DNA of 64,000 nt, from contig NC_056536.1 of NCBI RefSeq assembly GCF_910596095.1, forward strand, positions 13,783,291-13,847,290, read 5' to 3'. The notes beneath the pieces were generated by a model that made no database searches, was not told the DNA's origin, and was given only the letters and a program-made list of their open reading frames with translations. The position numbers and the translations under genes were made by a program. Positions 14,251-27,800 of this stretch are shown in pieces (positions within the stretch are counted from its first letter, which is position 1; the number at the start of each line of letters is the position of its first letter). The stretch is from Thunnus maccoyii (lineage: Eukaryota; Chordata; Actinopteri; Scombriformes; Scombridae).

Positions 14251-14258
14251 TATAAAAA
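14251..14258 (+). promoter_or_regulatory. Candidate TATA box of the WAP-domain gene
   Basis: 'TATAAAAAG' lies about 220 bases upstream of the start codon at 14475. A start site about 30 bases downstream would give a 5' UTR of roughly 190 bases. Whether this TATA is used is inference. Confidence 0.4.
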
Positions 14259-14474
14259 GTAATCCTCCCTCCTTGAGTCCTAAATAAACTCTGTTAGAAA
14301 CATCTGTTGCTGTCAAATCTCATCAAAAATCTCAGCAGTGATGAAGTACAGAGACGGGAATGAACTCTACAGGCACAAGGACCCAGCATGCTGTGACTGG
14401 GCTGCCAAGCCTGCAGGTTGTATACTGGGATATTTGTCCAAACAGGAGTACATTCTTGCGTGCAAGAAGTTAAC

Positions 14475-15465
14475 ATGGAGAAACACTGGTCTGCAGTTTG
14501 TGCATTGATTTTAGCTCTTGGTGCATTTCTGCACTTTAACTCAGTTTTTGCTGCAGAATCTGATGGAAATTTAACAGGTAAGTTTGTTTTGACTGAGATG
14601 GTCATTTGTGTGTGTTTTTTATACTCTACCAATCCACAGATTCCTTCTGAAAAATGCATGTTTGTCTTCTTCATTCCACAACACAAAGTTGTTTGACAAC
14701 CAGACACCTTAGTTGACTATATCACAGTTACTAAGCTCATGTTTTCTTTTTCTGCTTCATTGCTTCTTTCTCTCAGTGACTCTCCCCAAACCAGGCCACT
14801 GCCCACGTCGCCTTAACGTTGTCCCATCACATAAGGGGTGTACGTGTGATGAAGACTGTCCTGCAGACCACAAATGCTGTGTCTTTGACTGTGGAGCTGT
14901 CTGTGTCCCTCCTGCTTTCAGTATGAGCCCCAATGTTGATCTTTTTTTCAAGTTGACAGCTGTTAAATCTTTTGTTAATTCCTCTCAGTGACTGAAAGCA
15001 TGAATCAAGCATGGACAGTCTCTTCTACTTAAACACCAGACTTTTTCCAGACTTTCTGTTACAGTGATAAACTGATTTCTCTTTCCCTTCAGCCAAGCCA
15101 GGAGTGTGTCCCCGCAGGCGTTGGGGCTCAGGGCTGTGTGCGGAGTTTTGCTCTAATGACAGTGACTGCCCCAATGATGAGAAATGCTGCCACAATGGAT
15201 GTGGACATGAGTGCATTGCACCATACACAGGTTAGATATAAACATTATACTCCTCCTGCGGTGTTTGTGATATTTTCTTTGTGATCCTGAACACGTTGTA
15301 ACAGAGTATGTTCTTGTCTCTGGTGTGACAGTGAAGCGAGGTCGATGCGCTCAGCCCCAAGGAACTCCCATGTGTGCTGAGTACTGCTACCATGATGGTC
15401 AGTGTCCAGGAGAGCAGAAATGCTGCAGGACAACCTGCGGCCACGCCTGCAGCGAGCCCTGCTGA
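14475..15465 (+). CDS. wfdc2: Secreted three-WAP-domain protein (WFDC2-like), 4 exons
   Basis: Coding exons are 14475-14577, 14777-14920, 15093-15230 and 15332-15465. All introns are GT-AG and phase 1, and the exons join into 172 residues. Exon 1 encodes a signal peptide (residues 1 to about 26, hydrophobic core ALILALGAF, likely cut after VFA). Each later exon encodes one whey-acidic-protein four-disulfide core with eight cysteines (WAP1 about 38-80, WAP2 84-127, WAP3 130-169). The protein ends SEPC-stop. WAP2 and WAP3 have canonical cysteine spacing. WAP1 is compressed (C-x1-C-x3-C where the others have C-x3-C-x5-C). Family members are secreted protease inhibitors or antimicrobial proteins; which applies here is unknown. 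Human WFDC2 has two WAP domains and lies near PIGT, which supports the symbol, but three domains make orthology uncertain. Candidate AATAAA signal at 16117-16122. Confidence 0.92.
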
Positions 15466-18400
15466 TTGGACAGCCAGCGACTCAGCTGCATGTGTGAACT
15501 TATTAAAGCAACAAGAAAATGTGTTGAGCGATGAGAAATCATGTTCACTAAATCTCTGTCCATCTCAAAAGTATCCCATTTTGACACGACTTTTGAGCAT
15601 TAATTGCACAAAGACTATTTGTTTGGATCCTTTAAGGTATTAAATCTATGCTGTCCATCATTTTTTTGAATATACATTGTGATGGAGTATTTGCTCCACT
15701 GTTTAGGAAAGCAAGAAGTATAGAGTAGCCTAATGTTTTGCAGTTATGAAACAATCAGGAGGATAATCCATTAAAGTTTACTTTGAACCTTTTCTCATAA
15801 AGCTTTTTTATAAAGAAAAAATGATCAACTTGGGGAATACCCCTGAACTGGAGATGGATATGTCGGTGGTGTGTGCCAAACTGGCCACATACAGTAAACA
15901 ATTGTCAGTCATTGTCTTCAAAAGACCTTTGTATACTTTTAACTTGATTAGTTTACAACTTAAGTAACCTTTTTTTAATGTTGATAACATTTAGGTCACA
16001 GTAAGTTCTTGTGTGTTAGTAGTAGTACTGTATATTCCACTATATTCTTTCCCCTGCTGTGTAAATGGCTGAGAAATGTACTGTACTTTCTATTGGAAAT
16101 TCTTTGTATTTCAACTAATAAACATGTTTCCAGTAACTAGAAATGTGTTGTACATTTATCACTTCGCTGGTTATAGGTCTTGAGTTTCACCGGTGTCTCT
16201 TTATGGGCTTTTTAAGGCGAGAGCTTGGCTGCACAAACAAACGAAGAATAAGGCCAAGAATGGAAAGTGCTTACTGGCAGAAAACAAGACTATTTAAAGA
16301 TGTGGCCAAGAACATCTGCTGCCAAAGGTTTCAACATTGCTGCACCACATCACAATGCATCTTTTTTAAATATATGAATAGCCAAGTTCCCTTTTTTTCC
16401 CCCCTCAATGTATAACTCGAAAGTGTGCTTGAAGTGAAGGCTATGTCAATGAGAATTATGACAAGCCACTCATCACTGAAGGTATGTGTCCTTGAAAAAC
16501 AAACTGAAGGCTGAGCCAGCAGAGGTTCAGTTGTTCTCTGGCTGTATACCTTCTTGCTTAGAGAGAAAACATAGTTTGCAGCTGACCAGATATGAGCATC
16601 ACTTGTGTGGAATGCTGCTTTTTCCTTTGTTTGTGTTCCACACTGTTGCCAAACGTGCAGGGGTGAGAATCTGTGACCGGCAAAATACAGAGACTTCTGT
16701 GTTTGTTCTCGCTGAGTGTGCCAGAAGTGGGGCCAAGTTTGTTGACACAAAAATGTGGGCACTCAGTGGGAAGTAATACAGCTCCGGCTCTGGTGCAGTT
16801 AAGAACGGTGTACCTTCTTTCACAGCTAGACATTTCAATAAAAGATATTTGTCAGTTTATTGTAAAAGCAATAATGAGAAGGAAGTTTTGCCGAACACAC
16901 AAAACCTCTGCAAACATTCACATTCTGCTCACTTTTTCACAGCATGTAATACAGAATGGAGTTGTAGGCAGCTGAGCAGAGGATGTTGTTGTTCTTAGTA
17001 AAAAGTTATAAAAAAACAACAAAAAAACAAAAAAAGCAAAAACAAATGCATATTATTTCATGGTATGGTAATATTTCCAAAAAAAAATCTGTCCATTTCC
17101 ATTACAGTTGACTGCTTTGAACTGATGCGTGAACAAGTTAACAACCCAAATAAGTGACTGAGAGGCCAACAGACAATCGCATTTAACATTCAACAAGGTT
17201 AGGTCTCAGAGGGGGGGGGCACAAAAGGTTCTTCAAAGGTATTTCTGGTATTTAAATATTTATATAAATCTAAAATATAACATTATGAACTCCTCATATG
17301 CTTTCCAAATGAATGGTAATCTTATAACTAAGTAGGAAGGCTGTGTAAACTGACGTATTTTCAACACTTAACGTCACATTTAAATTTTGTTGATTCTGTA
17401 TGATAAATATTATATATGCATGTGTAAGAGGACTGTCCTTTACTGCCAAACTGTATCTAACATTTAACTTAATTGATATTCAATTTTAGCATTTTTAGGT
17501 AGAATATCGACTGTAATAAATATTGATTAAATTTTTAACATGCAGAGGAGTTTGCAGTAAAATTCTTTTTATTCTTTAGTGCCTGCAGTCACATTCCACC
17601 TATCAGAGAGTTGGGCAGTAACCTGCATGTAGCCTGACAGGCAAAACACAGGGCAAAAAGAGTCCAAATTCCTTACCACTAGCTTATTGTTGTGAGTGTA
17701 TGACAATAACTGAAGGCAGCTCAGATGTGTATATCAACATTTTTATCACTTCCTCTTTTGTCTCATCTGAATTTTGACAGCTGGACCATAAGAAGATATG
17801 AAGTTTTGAGAAATTTAAGCGTTTGACGAACTGAAGCTGTAAAAGTAAGGGCGACAAATACTGTGCAGGATTTTGATCACCAGTGGAAATTACCGCCTTA
17901 ACATTCAAGCATGCATCCAACAATGAGTGCAAAATAATCATTTTTTACAAAACACATAATTTCATAAAATAATGTGACTGCTCAGAGACAACCAAAATCG
18001 AAAAGAAAAAGAAAAAAACAACTGCTGTGGTTTTTGGTAAAAATTCAGCATCAATATTTTTATGAGCATATTCTTATATATTATGACTAATGAAAAATGT
18101 GTTAAATAATACAAATGCCTCAGCAACTATTTTACCAAGGACATGTCTCATAAAGTTTCCCAGTTCAGTCTGCTGTGCATTTTTGTAGTTGGACACAGGA
18201 AACTATTTCCCAGTTATTAGATGTCTTGTCATGAACTGAGGTTTAAGAAAATGTTACATTCTGACTGTGGTTTGGTGTGTGACCAAATGTGGTTGTCTTT
18301 TTCTATCTGAGCTCTGAGGCTTTCATAATGCTGTGTAAGTCCGAATTAGTCTCATGTTTGTAGAAAGTCAATTTTAACACAGCTTCCTCATTTTGACAAA

Positions 18401-18805
18401 ATGACCTTGAGAACTTTCTGGTTATATTATGATGTGGCGCAGTTATGGCTTCAAACATTCACAAAACAAAAACAACCAAGCCAAAACATTCTGGTGCAGT
18501 TACCACTGCAGCATACTGCACCAGACTTGTTTTTTTTTTACTTGTGAAACAATAACAAAGCTCTTTTGTTCCATCCAGATCCAAAGTCTACATTTGCTTG
18601 TCCTTAGCCGACAGGAAATTATCCCGAATACTTTAATAAAGAAAATCATTTTTATGTCTCCTTCTATTTAGAAACCAAAAAGTTGACAGTTTCCAAAACA
18701 TTCGTACCAGTGCTTGACTCAGTTCTTCCCTGAATATCACATATTTATCAGTGGTTTCACCAAAAGGAAAACTTCCTTTCTAAAAGTTGACCGTTGTGTC
18801 CAGCC
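15466..18805. other. Intergenic/UTR between the WAP gene and pigt (tail-to-tail)
   Basis: This stretch holds the 3' UTR of the WAP gene (AATAAA at 16117-16122) and, on the other strand, the pigt 3' UTR, with a possible - strand AATAAA at 17568-17573. I see no other gene. Overlapping open frames near 16330-16840 on both strands lack splice support and family resemblance. The base composition is AT-rich, with A-rich runs around 17000-17035. Confidence 0.6.
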
Positions 18806-21800
18806 TCAGAGTGGCGGTACACCTCTCATCTTGCGTATGACGTTGGCTATCCGTTTGGCCAGTCCTGGGCTAGGCTCTTCTATCTGGAAACTCCGGGTCA
18901 GCAGGTTGTAGAGGGATCCGTAGCCCACGGCCACAACAGTGCAGGTAAGGCAGATGACATTATACGGCATGCTGAAGTCTGGAGTCGGTAGGTTGACCAG
19001 CAGCGGCTCCGTGTAGACACGCACAAAGTAGCTGGACTCTTCTTTGCACGGAAAACTGGAGGGAGATGGGATCATTTTATTTCCAGACGAATGTGTTTCT
19101 CAACAGGAACTCTTAAATGAGTAGAAACAACAGGCATTTTCCTCAAGAGTAAGAAAACTGTATACTTACAAGCTGCTAAAAAGCGGGCGTTCCCGAGTGA
19201 CGTTCGTATCCATGGCGACAATGCTTGGTACAAGAGAACTGATGACTGAGGACCTAAAAGTTGAAGAAATAGATTTCAGTCAGAATTTAGTTAAACAGAT
19301 TTTCAAACCATCTACCTTTAAAATCATACAACATTTACAACGTTAAAACATGTGTCAATCTTCTTTCCGCAACTTCTGGAAATAAACAGTTTTGAAAACA
19401 ACTCTACACACGTACCCAACATAGAAGCCGTGGTTGGGGTCAGGGGTGTATTCAGTCCACTTGAGCAGAGCCCTCTCGAACTGCACAGTGACCTCAGTGA
19501 CTGAGTTGGGAGGAAGCTGGACGAGCATCTCCAGCAGGTGGGGCCTCACACGGTCTTTAGATGGCTGGTAGTGGATGAAGCCTAGTGGAGAAGGAGAAAC
19601 ATAAGTGAACTCAAATACCTTTCATTGACTGTTTAAAACATTCATCAACCCTTTATGACTTGCAAAGGTTTTATATACATATGATATAATGTGACAATAT
19701 TCCAAAACTGATTACACAAAAACCAAGAACCAAAACAAGTAGATAGACCACAATAATATATCTTCCACCGCAGCCTTTATAAAAGAAAATGTAACTCGTG
19801 TTCTCCTCCTTGTGGTGAAAAGAAGCATTTGCATGGAATTAAATGAGAAATGATTCCTGTAAGGAAACTGGGAATGTCCAGTATCTTATACTGGACTTAG
19901 GTGGTAACGCAATCCCATCACGCCCAATGCAGAGTCAAGCTGATCACTGCTTCACTGCTGAGTGAGAGGCTCACATGATGGGACGTTATTCTCTCAGGCT
20001 TCACATAAAAGATGATGTGCTGAATGACGGGCTGAGACATTTAGACACATAAGACATAAAGACAGACATTTAGACTACAGAGGCTATAAAGAACAGACTA
20101 ATACAGGAATAAATGCATTTGAAAAGTTTACCGTATTAGACGTTTTTTGTTCCTGGAAATACATCTGAAAAATTGGGATTGTCTTATATTCGGGGTCCAG
20201 TAAATGACGTGTTCACAACATCAGATATTCTTTTTGAATGGATAAAGTACCAGTGTAAAACTGACTCCTACATGCAGTGTTGCATTATGGGTTGTTAGGC
20301 TAGCGAGCATCTTAAAGTGTATTTTTAGTCAGTGTGTTAGAGTCAGTCAGCCCTAACAGTGTTTCGTCAGTCCAGTTTAAACTGAAGGAGTTTCTGAAGA
20401 CTCATGTAACGTGTTTTTCTGTCACGGAGGAAATAAATTCATGACGAGTGAAAACGAGTCCAAAGCGTCTTCTGACGTCTCTACTGCAGAAACGGAATAT
20501 GTCAAGCTGCCAAATACCACTGTACCAGATGATAAGGAGCTCAAAAACACAAACAGGCAGTCTTATAAATATTTTTAACTGTTTCCAAAAGCCTGGCAGA
20601 CTGTGTGAATATGTAACTACTATGATGGAAGTTATATTCAAAATGTATTTTTCCAAGAACAGGTGTTGGAAAAGGGGGTTGTCTTATAATCAGAGTCACC
20701 TTATATTCGGGCCAATGTGATATTTAGGAACCAATTATTTTATAACATCTGAGGTATAAAATATTATTATTATTTATTTTTTTAAATGGTGGTTACTGCG
20801 AATGTTTGAATGGCTTTTTTTTGTGCCGTAAGGAAAAAAATCAATTACAGTTTGTAATTCAATACATTAGGTAAAATAACTTTATAACAAGTTAATGTAG
20901 AGTTAACCCCAATCAGCCCCTTCTCATCTTTAAAGCAGCATTTATAACTGGTTAAAATAGTTTGCAAGTGATTTCTGCTTCACATGGACCTTTAGAAATA
21001 TTTCTTTTTATCATATTTAGAAAAAGTACAATGTTTGGAGTACAAATTGGTAATTCATCAAGTACAGAGGTAATTTTTTTTTTGATTCAGCACCTGGACA
21101 TTTACAGAGAAATGTTCTTTGTATAAGGCCTATTTGATTTCTGTAATCTCAAAAAGTATCCATCGCATGTTCCAGGGTTTGGCACATTTACTGCATGTTT
21201 GAGTGCGCACACATCCATTTGTGCTACCTAAAGTGACTCACTGGGGTTGTTGTCCTTTCCCTTGCTGGTGACGGTGAGCGTGTGGATGTAGAGACGAAGG
21301 TACCAGGGCACCGAGTCCAGCAGCAGCACAGGGAATGACCTGTAAGGGTGGTTGTTGTACATCAGTGTGTGAATCTCTCCTGTCTGCAGCCCGTAACCAG
21401 CCACGTAACGCTCAGCGTGGAGCAGGGGGCGCAGCATGTCACCTGCAGACGGAGAGTAGAAGACAAGGTGCTTTAATGGTCGTTTATGTAAACAACTTTA
21501 CAGTAAAGACACTAAGATATACATGACAATAAAAATACTGGTAAAGTTTAAAGTCAAAAAGCAGTGCAGTTTGTAACAGAACAGATACAGTAACAAGATG
21601 TAACTGAGAGATAAGAGTACACCCCTGGTCAATATCACGAAAAGTAATCAAAAATCCTGTCCATTTGATTCAAGTTTCTATTTTTAAAGAAAACCCAAGA
21701 AGAATTAAGCCAATTCATTTGAAAAACAGAATGTTTGACTAATTAAACTATAATGAAAGGTCCATATTTTAGAACGAACTGCAACGAAAGCCCCCACACT

Positions 21801-24800
21801 GTTCATTAGTGAGACTTCATGATCCAGATTCGATCCTCCTGGGCAGAGCAAATCTGTGAAAATATGTTCTGCTATTCTTCACAGATTATTCTTTTCAGCT
21901 GCTCTTTGCTGGAGGGTTTTTTTTTGCTTTACCTTCCATTTTAAAATACTCTAAAGAAGACTATTGTATTCATGTCAGGTCATAGTTTTCACTTTTTTCA
22001 TCTTTATTAACTCTTGTGTGATTTTTGCAGTGTGTTTGGGATCATTGTCATGTTGGAAAATTCCTCTCCTGCCGAGCTTCTTGAGACTGGGAGTCATCTT
22101 TTCATTCAGTATTTGGGTATATAAACTTGCATTCATAATCCCATCTATAAATGTCATCTCCCCTACACCTTTTGCACTCATGCAGCCCCCATATCAGCAC
22201 ACTCCCACCTCCATGTTTCACGGTCGGCACTATGCAGTCCTGGCCAGGTCCACCCCAAACATGCTGGACCCCATCTGATCCAAACAAATTTATTTTGGTT
22301 TCATGTAACCAAAGAATGTGCTGCCAGCATTTATCAGGCTTCTGTTCGTGTTGTTTGGCAAAGTTTAATCTTGTAGCTTTTTTGTGAGCAATGATTTTCT
22401 TTTTGGACGTCGTCTGTGGAGGTCGACTTCATGCAATATCCTTTGCTTCGCACTGTCTGAGCAGTCACTGACATATAATCCTTGTGCCGAGATGCACTTG
22501 ACTGTCTGTTTTTCAATGCAAGGTTCTGTAAATAGCGAATTGTGTGTGTGCCGTCATTTTTCAAGGACCACACCACTGCTGCAACTGTGTTTTGGCTTCT
22601 GTTCACTGATGATCTTGTATCCTCTCTCATCTTTATGAAGTCTCACAATCTGGTTTCTTACTTGCTTTGTGTTAATTCCTCACCATATGGAGCCATGTTG
22701 CATTAGACACAACCCAGACCAAAAGTGAGAAAGTTCTTTTATAACCTTTTTATAACTTTTATAACCTTGTTCAGGCAGTTAGTCTTAATTGGAAATCACA
22801 GGTGTAATTATTTTTGATTTGGTGGTCACGAGTGTCCTCACTTTTGTAGCATTGAGGTTGTACTTTAAGGCCTCTATTTTCAATGAAGTCTATCTAACCT
22901 GTTTGTTTTTAATAACAAATAAGATCAAATACCCGACACTTCACCCTAAAAATACTACAGTTAGTGAAAGATGATACAAATTTGGATCATTTAACATTTT
23001 AGTGATATTGCACAGGGGTGTACTCAGTTTTATTGTTTGCTGTAGCGACAAACAAATGCAAACTGACACATTTTTGTTAATTTCTTTCTTCTTGCTTCGT
23101 ACATAATTAAGACTATGTCCAGCTCAGCATGCAAAGCTGTGCAGTGTGCTGCTGTTTTCACTCACCTTCACTGGATTTCCAACGAATTAGCAGATTGAGG
23201 GAACGCGTGTTGCCAAAGGTGGCATGTTGGGTCAAATCATAGACAGAGAAGGTTCGTCTGTCCCCGAGCACCACTGCCTGGCTGAGCAGGGTTGTGGCCG
23301 GGCTTAGCTCAAACTGCTCCCCCTGCAAAATGACACCAAATTTCTCTTAGACACCACGAAACATTGGGGAAATAGGATTAAACTTTGTGTGATGATAGAA
23401 TATTGTGACTAAATCAAACCTCAGGGTTGTCTGTGATGTCGATATATATTTTACTGGAGGAGGCCAGTGGACAAGCTTCTGTCAGGGTCCGAGAGAACAT
23501 CTTGAACAGAGACCACTCTGAAGGAACAAAGGTTTAAGTTAACTACATCCAGGAAGATGTCATAGTACTTTTCTTCTTCCAAACACAATAAACCGCAGAA
23601 ACTCTGAACTTGATGGTGGATGAATGCCGGTGCTTTTGCTCACCTCGTTTGCCCTGTCCAGAGGTGTGCAGGTCAAAGACGACATTCAGTGTCTGCCTCA
23701 GCTCCCATGATGTGGTTTTGCATTGCCAGTCCTGACACACTGGTCGGATGTGCACAGTCTGGGAATGAAAACTGCTGTGGAAGAGTTTCTCTGACTTCAA
23801 CAGGACAGCGAGACCAGCCTGTAAGTGCAACATGGTCACATAAAGGAACAGAAGAAGAAACTGTTAGCTGCAGTGACGGGCATTTAAAGGTGCAATAAAT
23901 GACATTCAGCCTTACTGGAAGTCAGCAAGCAAGTATTTGCTGTGTAAAGATATAGTGGAGTAATGGTGTCCTGAGCAGTGAATGAAGTCACTCCCTCTGT
24001 GTGTGTTGTTATCCAAGCTTCTCTGTTCTTTGTTTTGGTAGCCACACCGGCCGTCCGTGCATGTTAGTGCGTGTGAGTGCATGTGAGTTCCTCTGCGTAC
24101 TCCATATCCGTTTCCAAGATGGCAGCCGCATCACAAACTTTCTTAAATTACAGCTAAACAGTTCACTAAAATATGTTTCTGAAAGCATCTGAGGTGAGAA
24201 ATAAGCAATGCAGTAAGAGCATCTTGATCCATATTTGATCAGCACTGCGTAGGTTGACAGTTTGATCTGAGTTTCATGAGCTGTCGGTTCCAGGACTGCT
24301 TTCTTTTTTTTCCCATCTTTATTGCGTAAACGACACATATTTGCTTTGGTCTGATATGTTGGTGCTGTAGTGTGACATCTAGTGGCTGAATGTCATGTAT
24401 TGTAACTTTAAACACAAGTTATGAATGTTAGTATGTGTATCATTTAGAGGAACACAAATGGCGAAGAGACACACACCTTGGAGCCACACGGCAAGAGTTT
24501 CTTCCAGGGTGTCAAATTTTCGGTGCAAACAATCTCTCGTGGGAGGGTGGCATAGCGAAGAAAGCGGTGGTCTGTCTCTTCAAATACAACACAAAAAAGC
24601 AAAATCAGTCTAAGTGATGCAAAGCATTGTGAACAGCATCTGTAGCACTTGCGTGCTAGAGAGCAGCTGATCACCCCATTAGAATCTTAGAAAATATAGA
24701 GGGGAGATTGTGGCATGAGAGTGCTGAACTAAGCTGAAAAAGCCTCACTGTACCATTGCCTATACCCAGCGGTTTGAAGGAGGCACTTGGCTGAACAGTG

Positions 24801-27800
24801 TTGGTGGAGTCAATGAAGTTCAATGAGGCGCAGAAGATCCCCGACAAAACATTCGTCAGCTCCTTCCATGTACCATCCACACTAAAAAGACCAGAAAAAT
24901 AGTATGACAATGGTGAAGGGGCTGACAAAGCACACACAAGACAGTTAAGTACTTTCAAAGTGCAGCAACATATGAAGAAACTGCACTGAAATCAATTTCT
25001 GGGAATTTCTATTTAAAGATTTGTCAGTTGATTATGCTTATTGTATGTAAAATTTATCTTGAGGATAGATATAAAGCTATTTCACCTCCTTGTGCTTAAA
25101 ACATGGGCACTTAAATGTTTCCATTTTTCTCCTCTAAAATACTATACATGAAAATTTAAGTTGTCATTTCAGCTCCTCTTTATTCCTGTTAAATATAAAT
25201 CATAAATATAAATTGTCATCTTCACTGTATTCTTTGGATTTCGGATTGCGGTTTATGTTTAGAAAGATCATTTGGTTTTTAATGATATTTTAATATATTT
25301 AGCATCTGTCCTCATTCCAATAATGGATGAAACTAACATTTTCCTGAGCCAAACATAATGATGACTTCCAAAATTCAAGCCAGCTATTATTTGCACGGGA
25401 GAAATGACTCTCTGCATACTGTATGTCGCTGGTTGATAAAGCAGTCTGATTTATCAGACAGAGACATACATCTGAGTTGTGTTCTTCTGCCTTTGTTCAA
25501 GGAATTCATCCTCTGATTTTCTTCTTGGATCCTGGTATTAATTATTTCTTGGTATGCGCAGTTTCACACAGCATGCCACATTACCATATTTCTAATTCTG
25601 TTTTTTCCTGTTTCCCAGTTCCTATGACTTTTACCAATTTCTAGAGAACTTGCTTTGAGCCTGAGGTGGTAGAATACAGTACTGTAGGTATGAAAAAAGC
25701 TCACAAGGAGGCCAACTAGTTCCTGATAACAGCAGCATGTCTATTGTTGCAGCAAGGTTTTCCCTACTCCAAACACAAATTGTTTTACAGCTCCTTTGTA
25801 TTCTGTCGAGCCTACTGTCAGACATGAGTATTCGACAATGATGATTTTTTTTCCTGTGATGTGATTTTTGAGAACTGTTCCAAAATGGTGAGTCTACAGA
25901 AGCTTTGATCTTTCCGATCTTTCTGATCTTTCTGGACTGACACCGAAGCCTCATGTTCGCCACTGATACCCATTATAGATTAAAACTTTCTATCTCTCTA
26001 GTTAAAATTCATAAGTTTTATCCAGATTCCTCTGATCAGTGTGTGAAGTGTTGCTCTCACGGCTCCCTTATGAATTCTTTCTGGTTTTGTACAAAAGTGA
26101 ACAAAATGCAGAATGAAATCTAAGAATGAATATCTATTATCTATCTCTATCTAACCTCTACCTATCTAAACAAAAACTCAGTTCTCAGCTGAGCTGTGTA
26201 TTTTTCAGAGTGCTGAAAAAATGTCCTATGAGATGACAGATTATGTTTTCCTCCCTTGTTTATAAGCTCATTTTACTGGAACACTAACTAACACTGGAAA
26301 AAACAGGCTGATTGATGAGAAAAGACATTGTCTGAAGATAACAATAAAAATGAAGCAATTCAATGAAGTATGGAAGTACATTTATGAGGCCCCATAAGAC
26401 TTGTGGCATGGCTGGGAAGGGAAGGGGGACTCCGGTGGCGAACTCATGACAGAAAACTACTGTGAAGTGTGTGTGTGTTATGTTTGTAGAGGGTTAAGGG
26501 TGGGGATAGGAAGTGTTTGTGTTATGTGTAAGATGAATGACGTGCTAATCCTTGGAAATATGGATGTACACGTGTCTTGTGTCTTATGTCTTATGTCTTG
26601 TGTATGTAAATGTATTAATGTTTCATGTTAGTCTGACACCATCCTAGGATAGTATATACTATCTTAAACATTACAGTATTATTATATATCTACTTAGTAA
26701 GAGATTATGAGCAAAAAGTCAAGGTGGAAGGCATTAAATTACATTTTTTAAAAACCATATTTTAAAAAAAAAATCTTCTAGCACAACTGTACTAGGGTGA
26801 TGTCACAATAACGTGGGTCAGTAATCTACAGGAATAAGCAAAATTGTGTTTGTTTCAAGATAAACTTTCATTTCGCCTCCGATGCTCTTCAGCCACCAGA
26901 AGACTGCACTCACTCTGTCACAGAGTCCTGGAACCAGACCCAGAGCTCAGCCCCGGGGGGAGATGGCAGGAAGGGCTGCCCCCACTGCATGGTCCTCCAG
27001 TATCCCTGCGTGAAGGAGATGTGCAGCTCTCGCACTGAGAATTTGGAGATAACTTGGCCCAGAGACTTGGGGAACAGCCGGTAGTGGGACACTGAGAAAT
27101 AATAACATTACACACGTTAGGGTTTGAAAATGATGAGCAACATAACTGATAATTGATGTGTATTTGGATTTACAGCTGTGATTTACATCTGTGGACATTA
27201 TGGACTGTGTATTAAAGCTATTTTGTATTCTGTCACAGTTGTCCAGAAATAAACAAATCCAAAGCTACAGGAGTGGTTAAAAGACTAAATAGTTTTTCTA
27301 TCTCATCATTGAATGGCAAAGTGAATTCAATTAGAGGTGCTCAAGTGTTGAGTCAACTTTCATTTTGGCGGATGTAACTAGCTGTTGAATTGCACTGCAA
27401 TATACTGAGATATGTTTTTAGTATTTCTATCATTAATGTAAAAAGTTATGAACAAAATAAACAAAAGCATCAAGAAACACTTATAGAACTGGATTTTTGT
27501 TTATAACATAAACAACTTGATAAACTGCTACAATGTGTTCTGTTGAAATGGACTGAGGACACTCCTCTTACTGCCACGATGTGGTATAGAGAAATTTTTA
27601 ATGTGTTTCTGCATGAAAATACTAACTCTGTACTGAAAGGAAATGTTCAGGACTTCATAAACCTGTGGAGACTTTTCTTGGATCAGCTTTCTTTTGAAAC
27701 GTATAATACACTGATGAAAGGACAATGCTCTCAGGAAAGAAATCCTTTGAGAAGGGACACTGACGTCTGACCAGTGATGGACTGATGATAGGACAAGGAT

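Larger units (their letters stand above)
1..14474. other. Gene-free left flank, AT-rich intergenic DNA
   Basis: I see no exon with a convincing family match, splice pair and phase in this stretch. Open frames are short and most fall in low-complexity sequence (ATG, GATG, GT, GA and TATC tracts). It contains several microsatellites, two G-rich tracts, a purine tract of about 200 bases, an L2-type LINE tail and a repeat starting 'GTGGTTCCCAACC', each listed separately. Some blocks (about 960-1230, 6420-6720 and 10230-10560) have the unbroken, TAATTA/ATTA-rich texture often seen in conserved non-coding enhancers, but conservation cannot be judged from one sequence. Confidence 0.7.

Noticed and set aside
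16331..16838. Overlapping frames of 79-143 residues on both strands between the WAP gene and pigt
   Set aside because: Mutually overlapping, no signal peptide, no splice support; falls in likely UTR/intergenic DNA.
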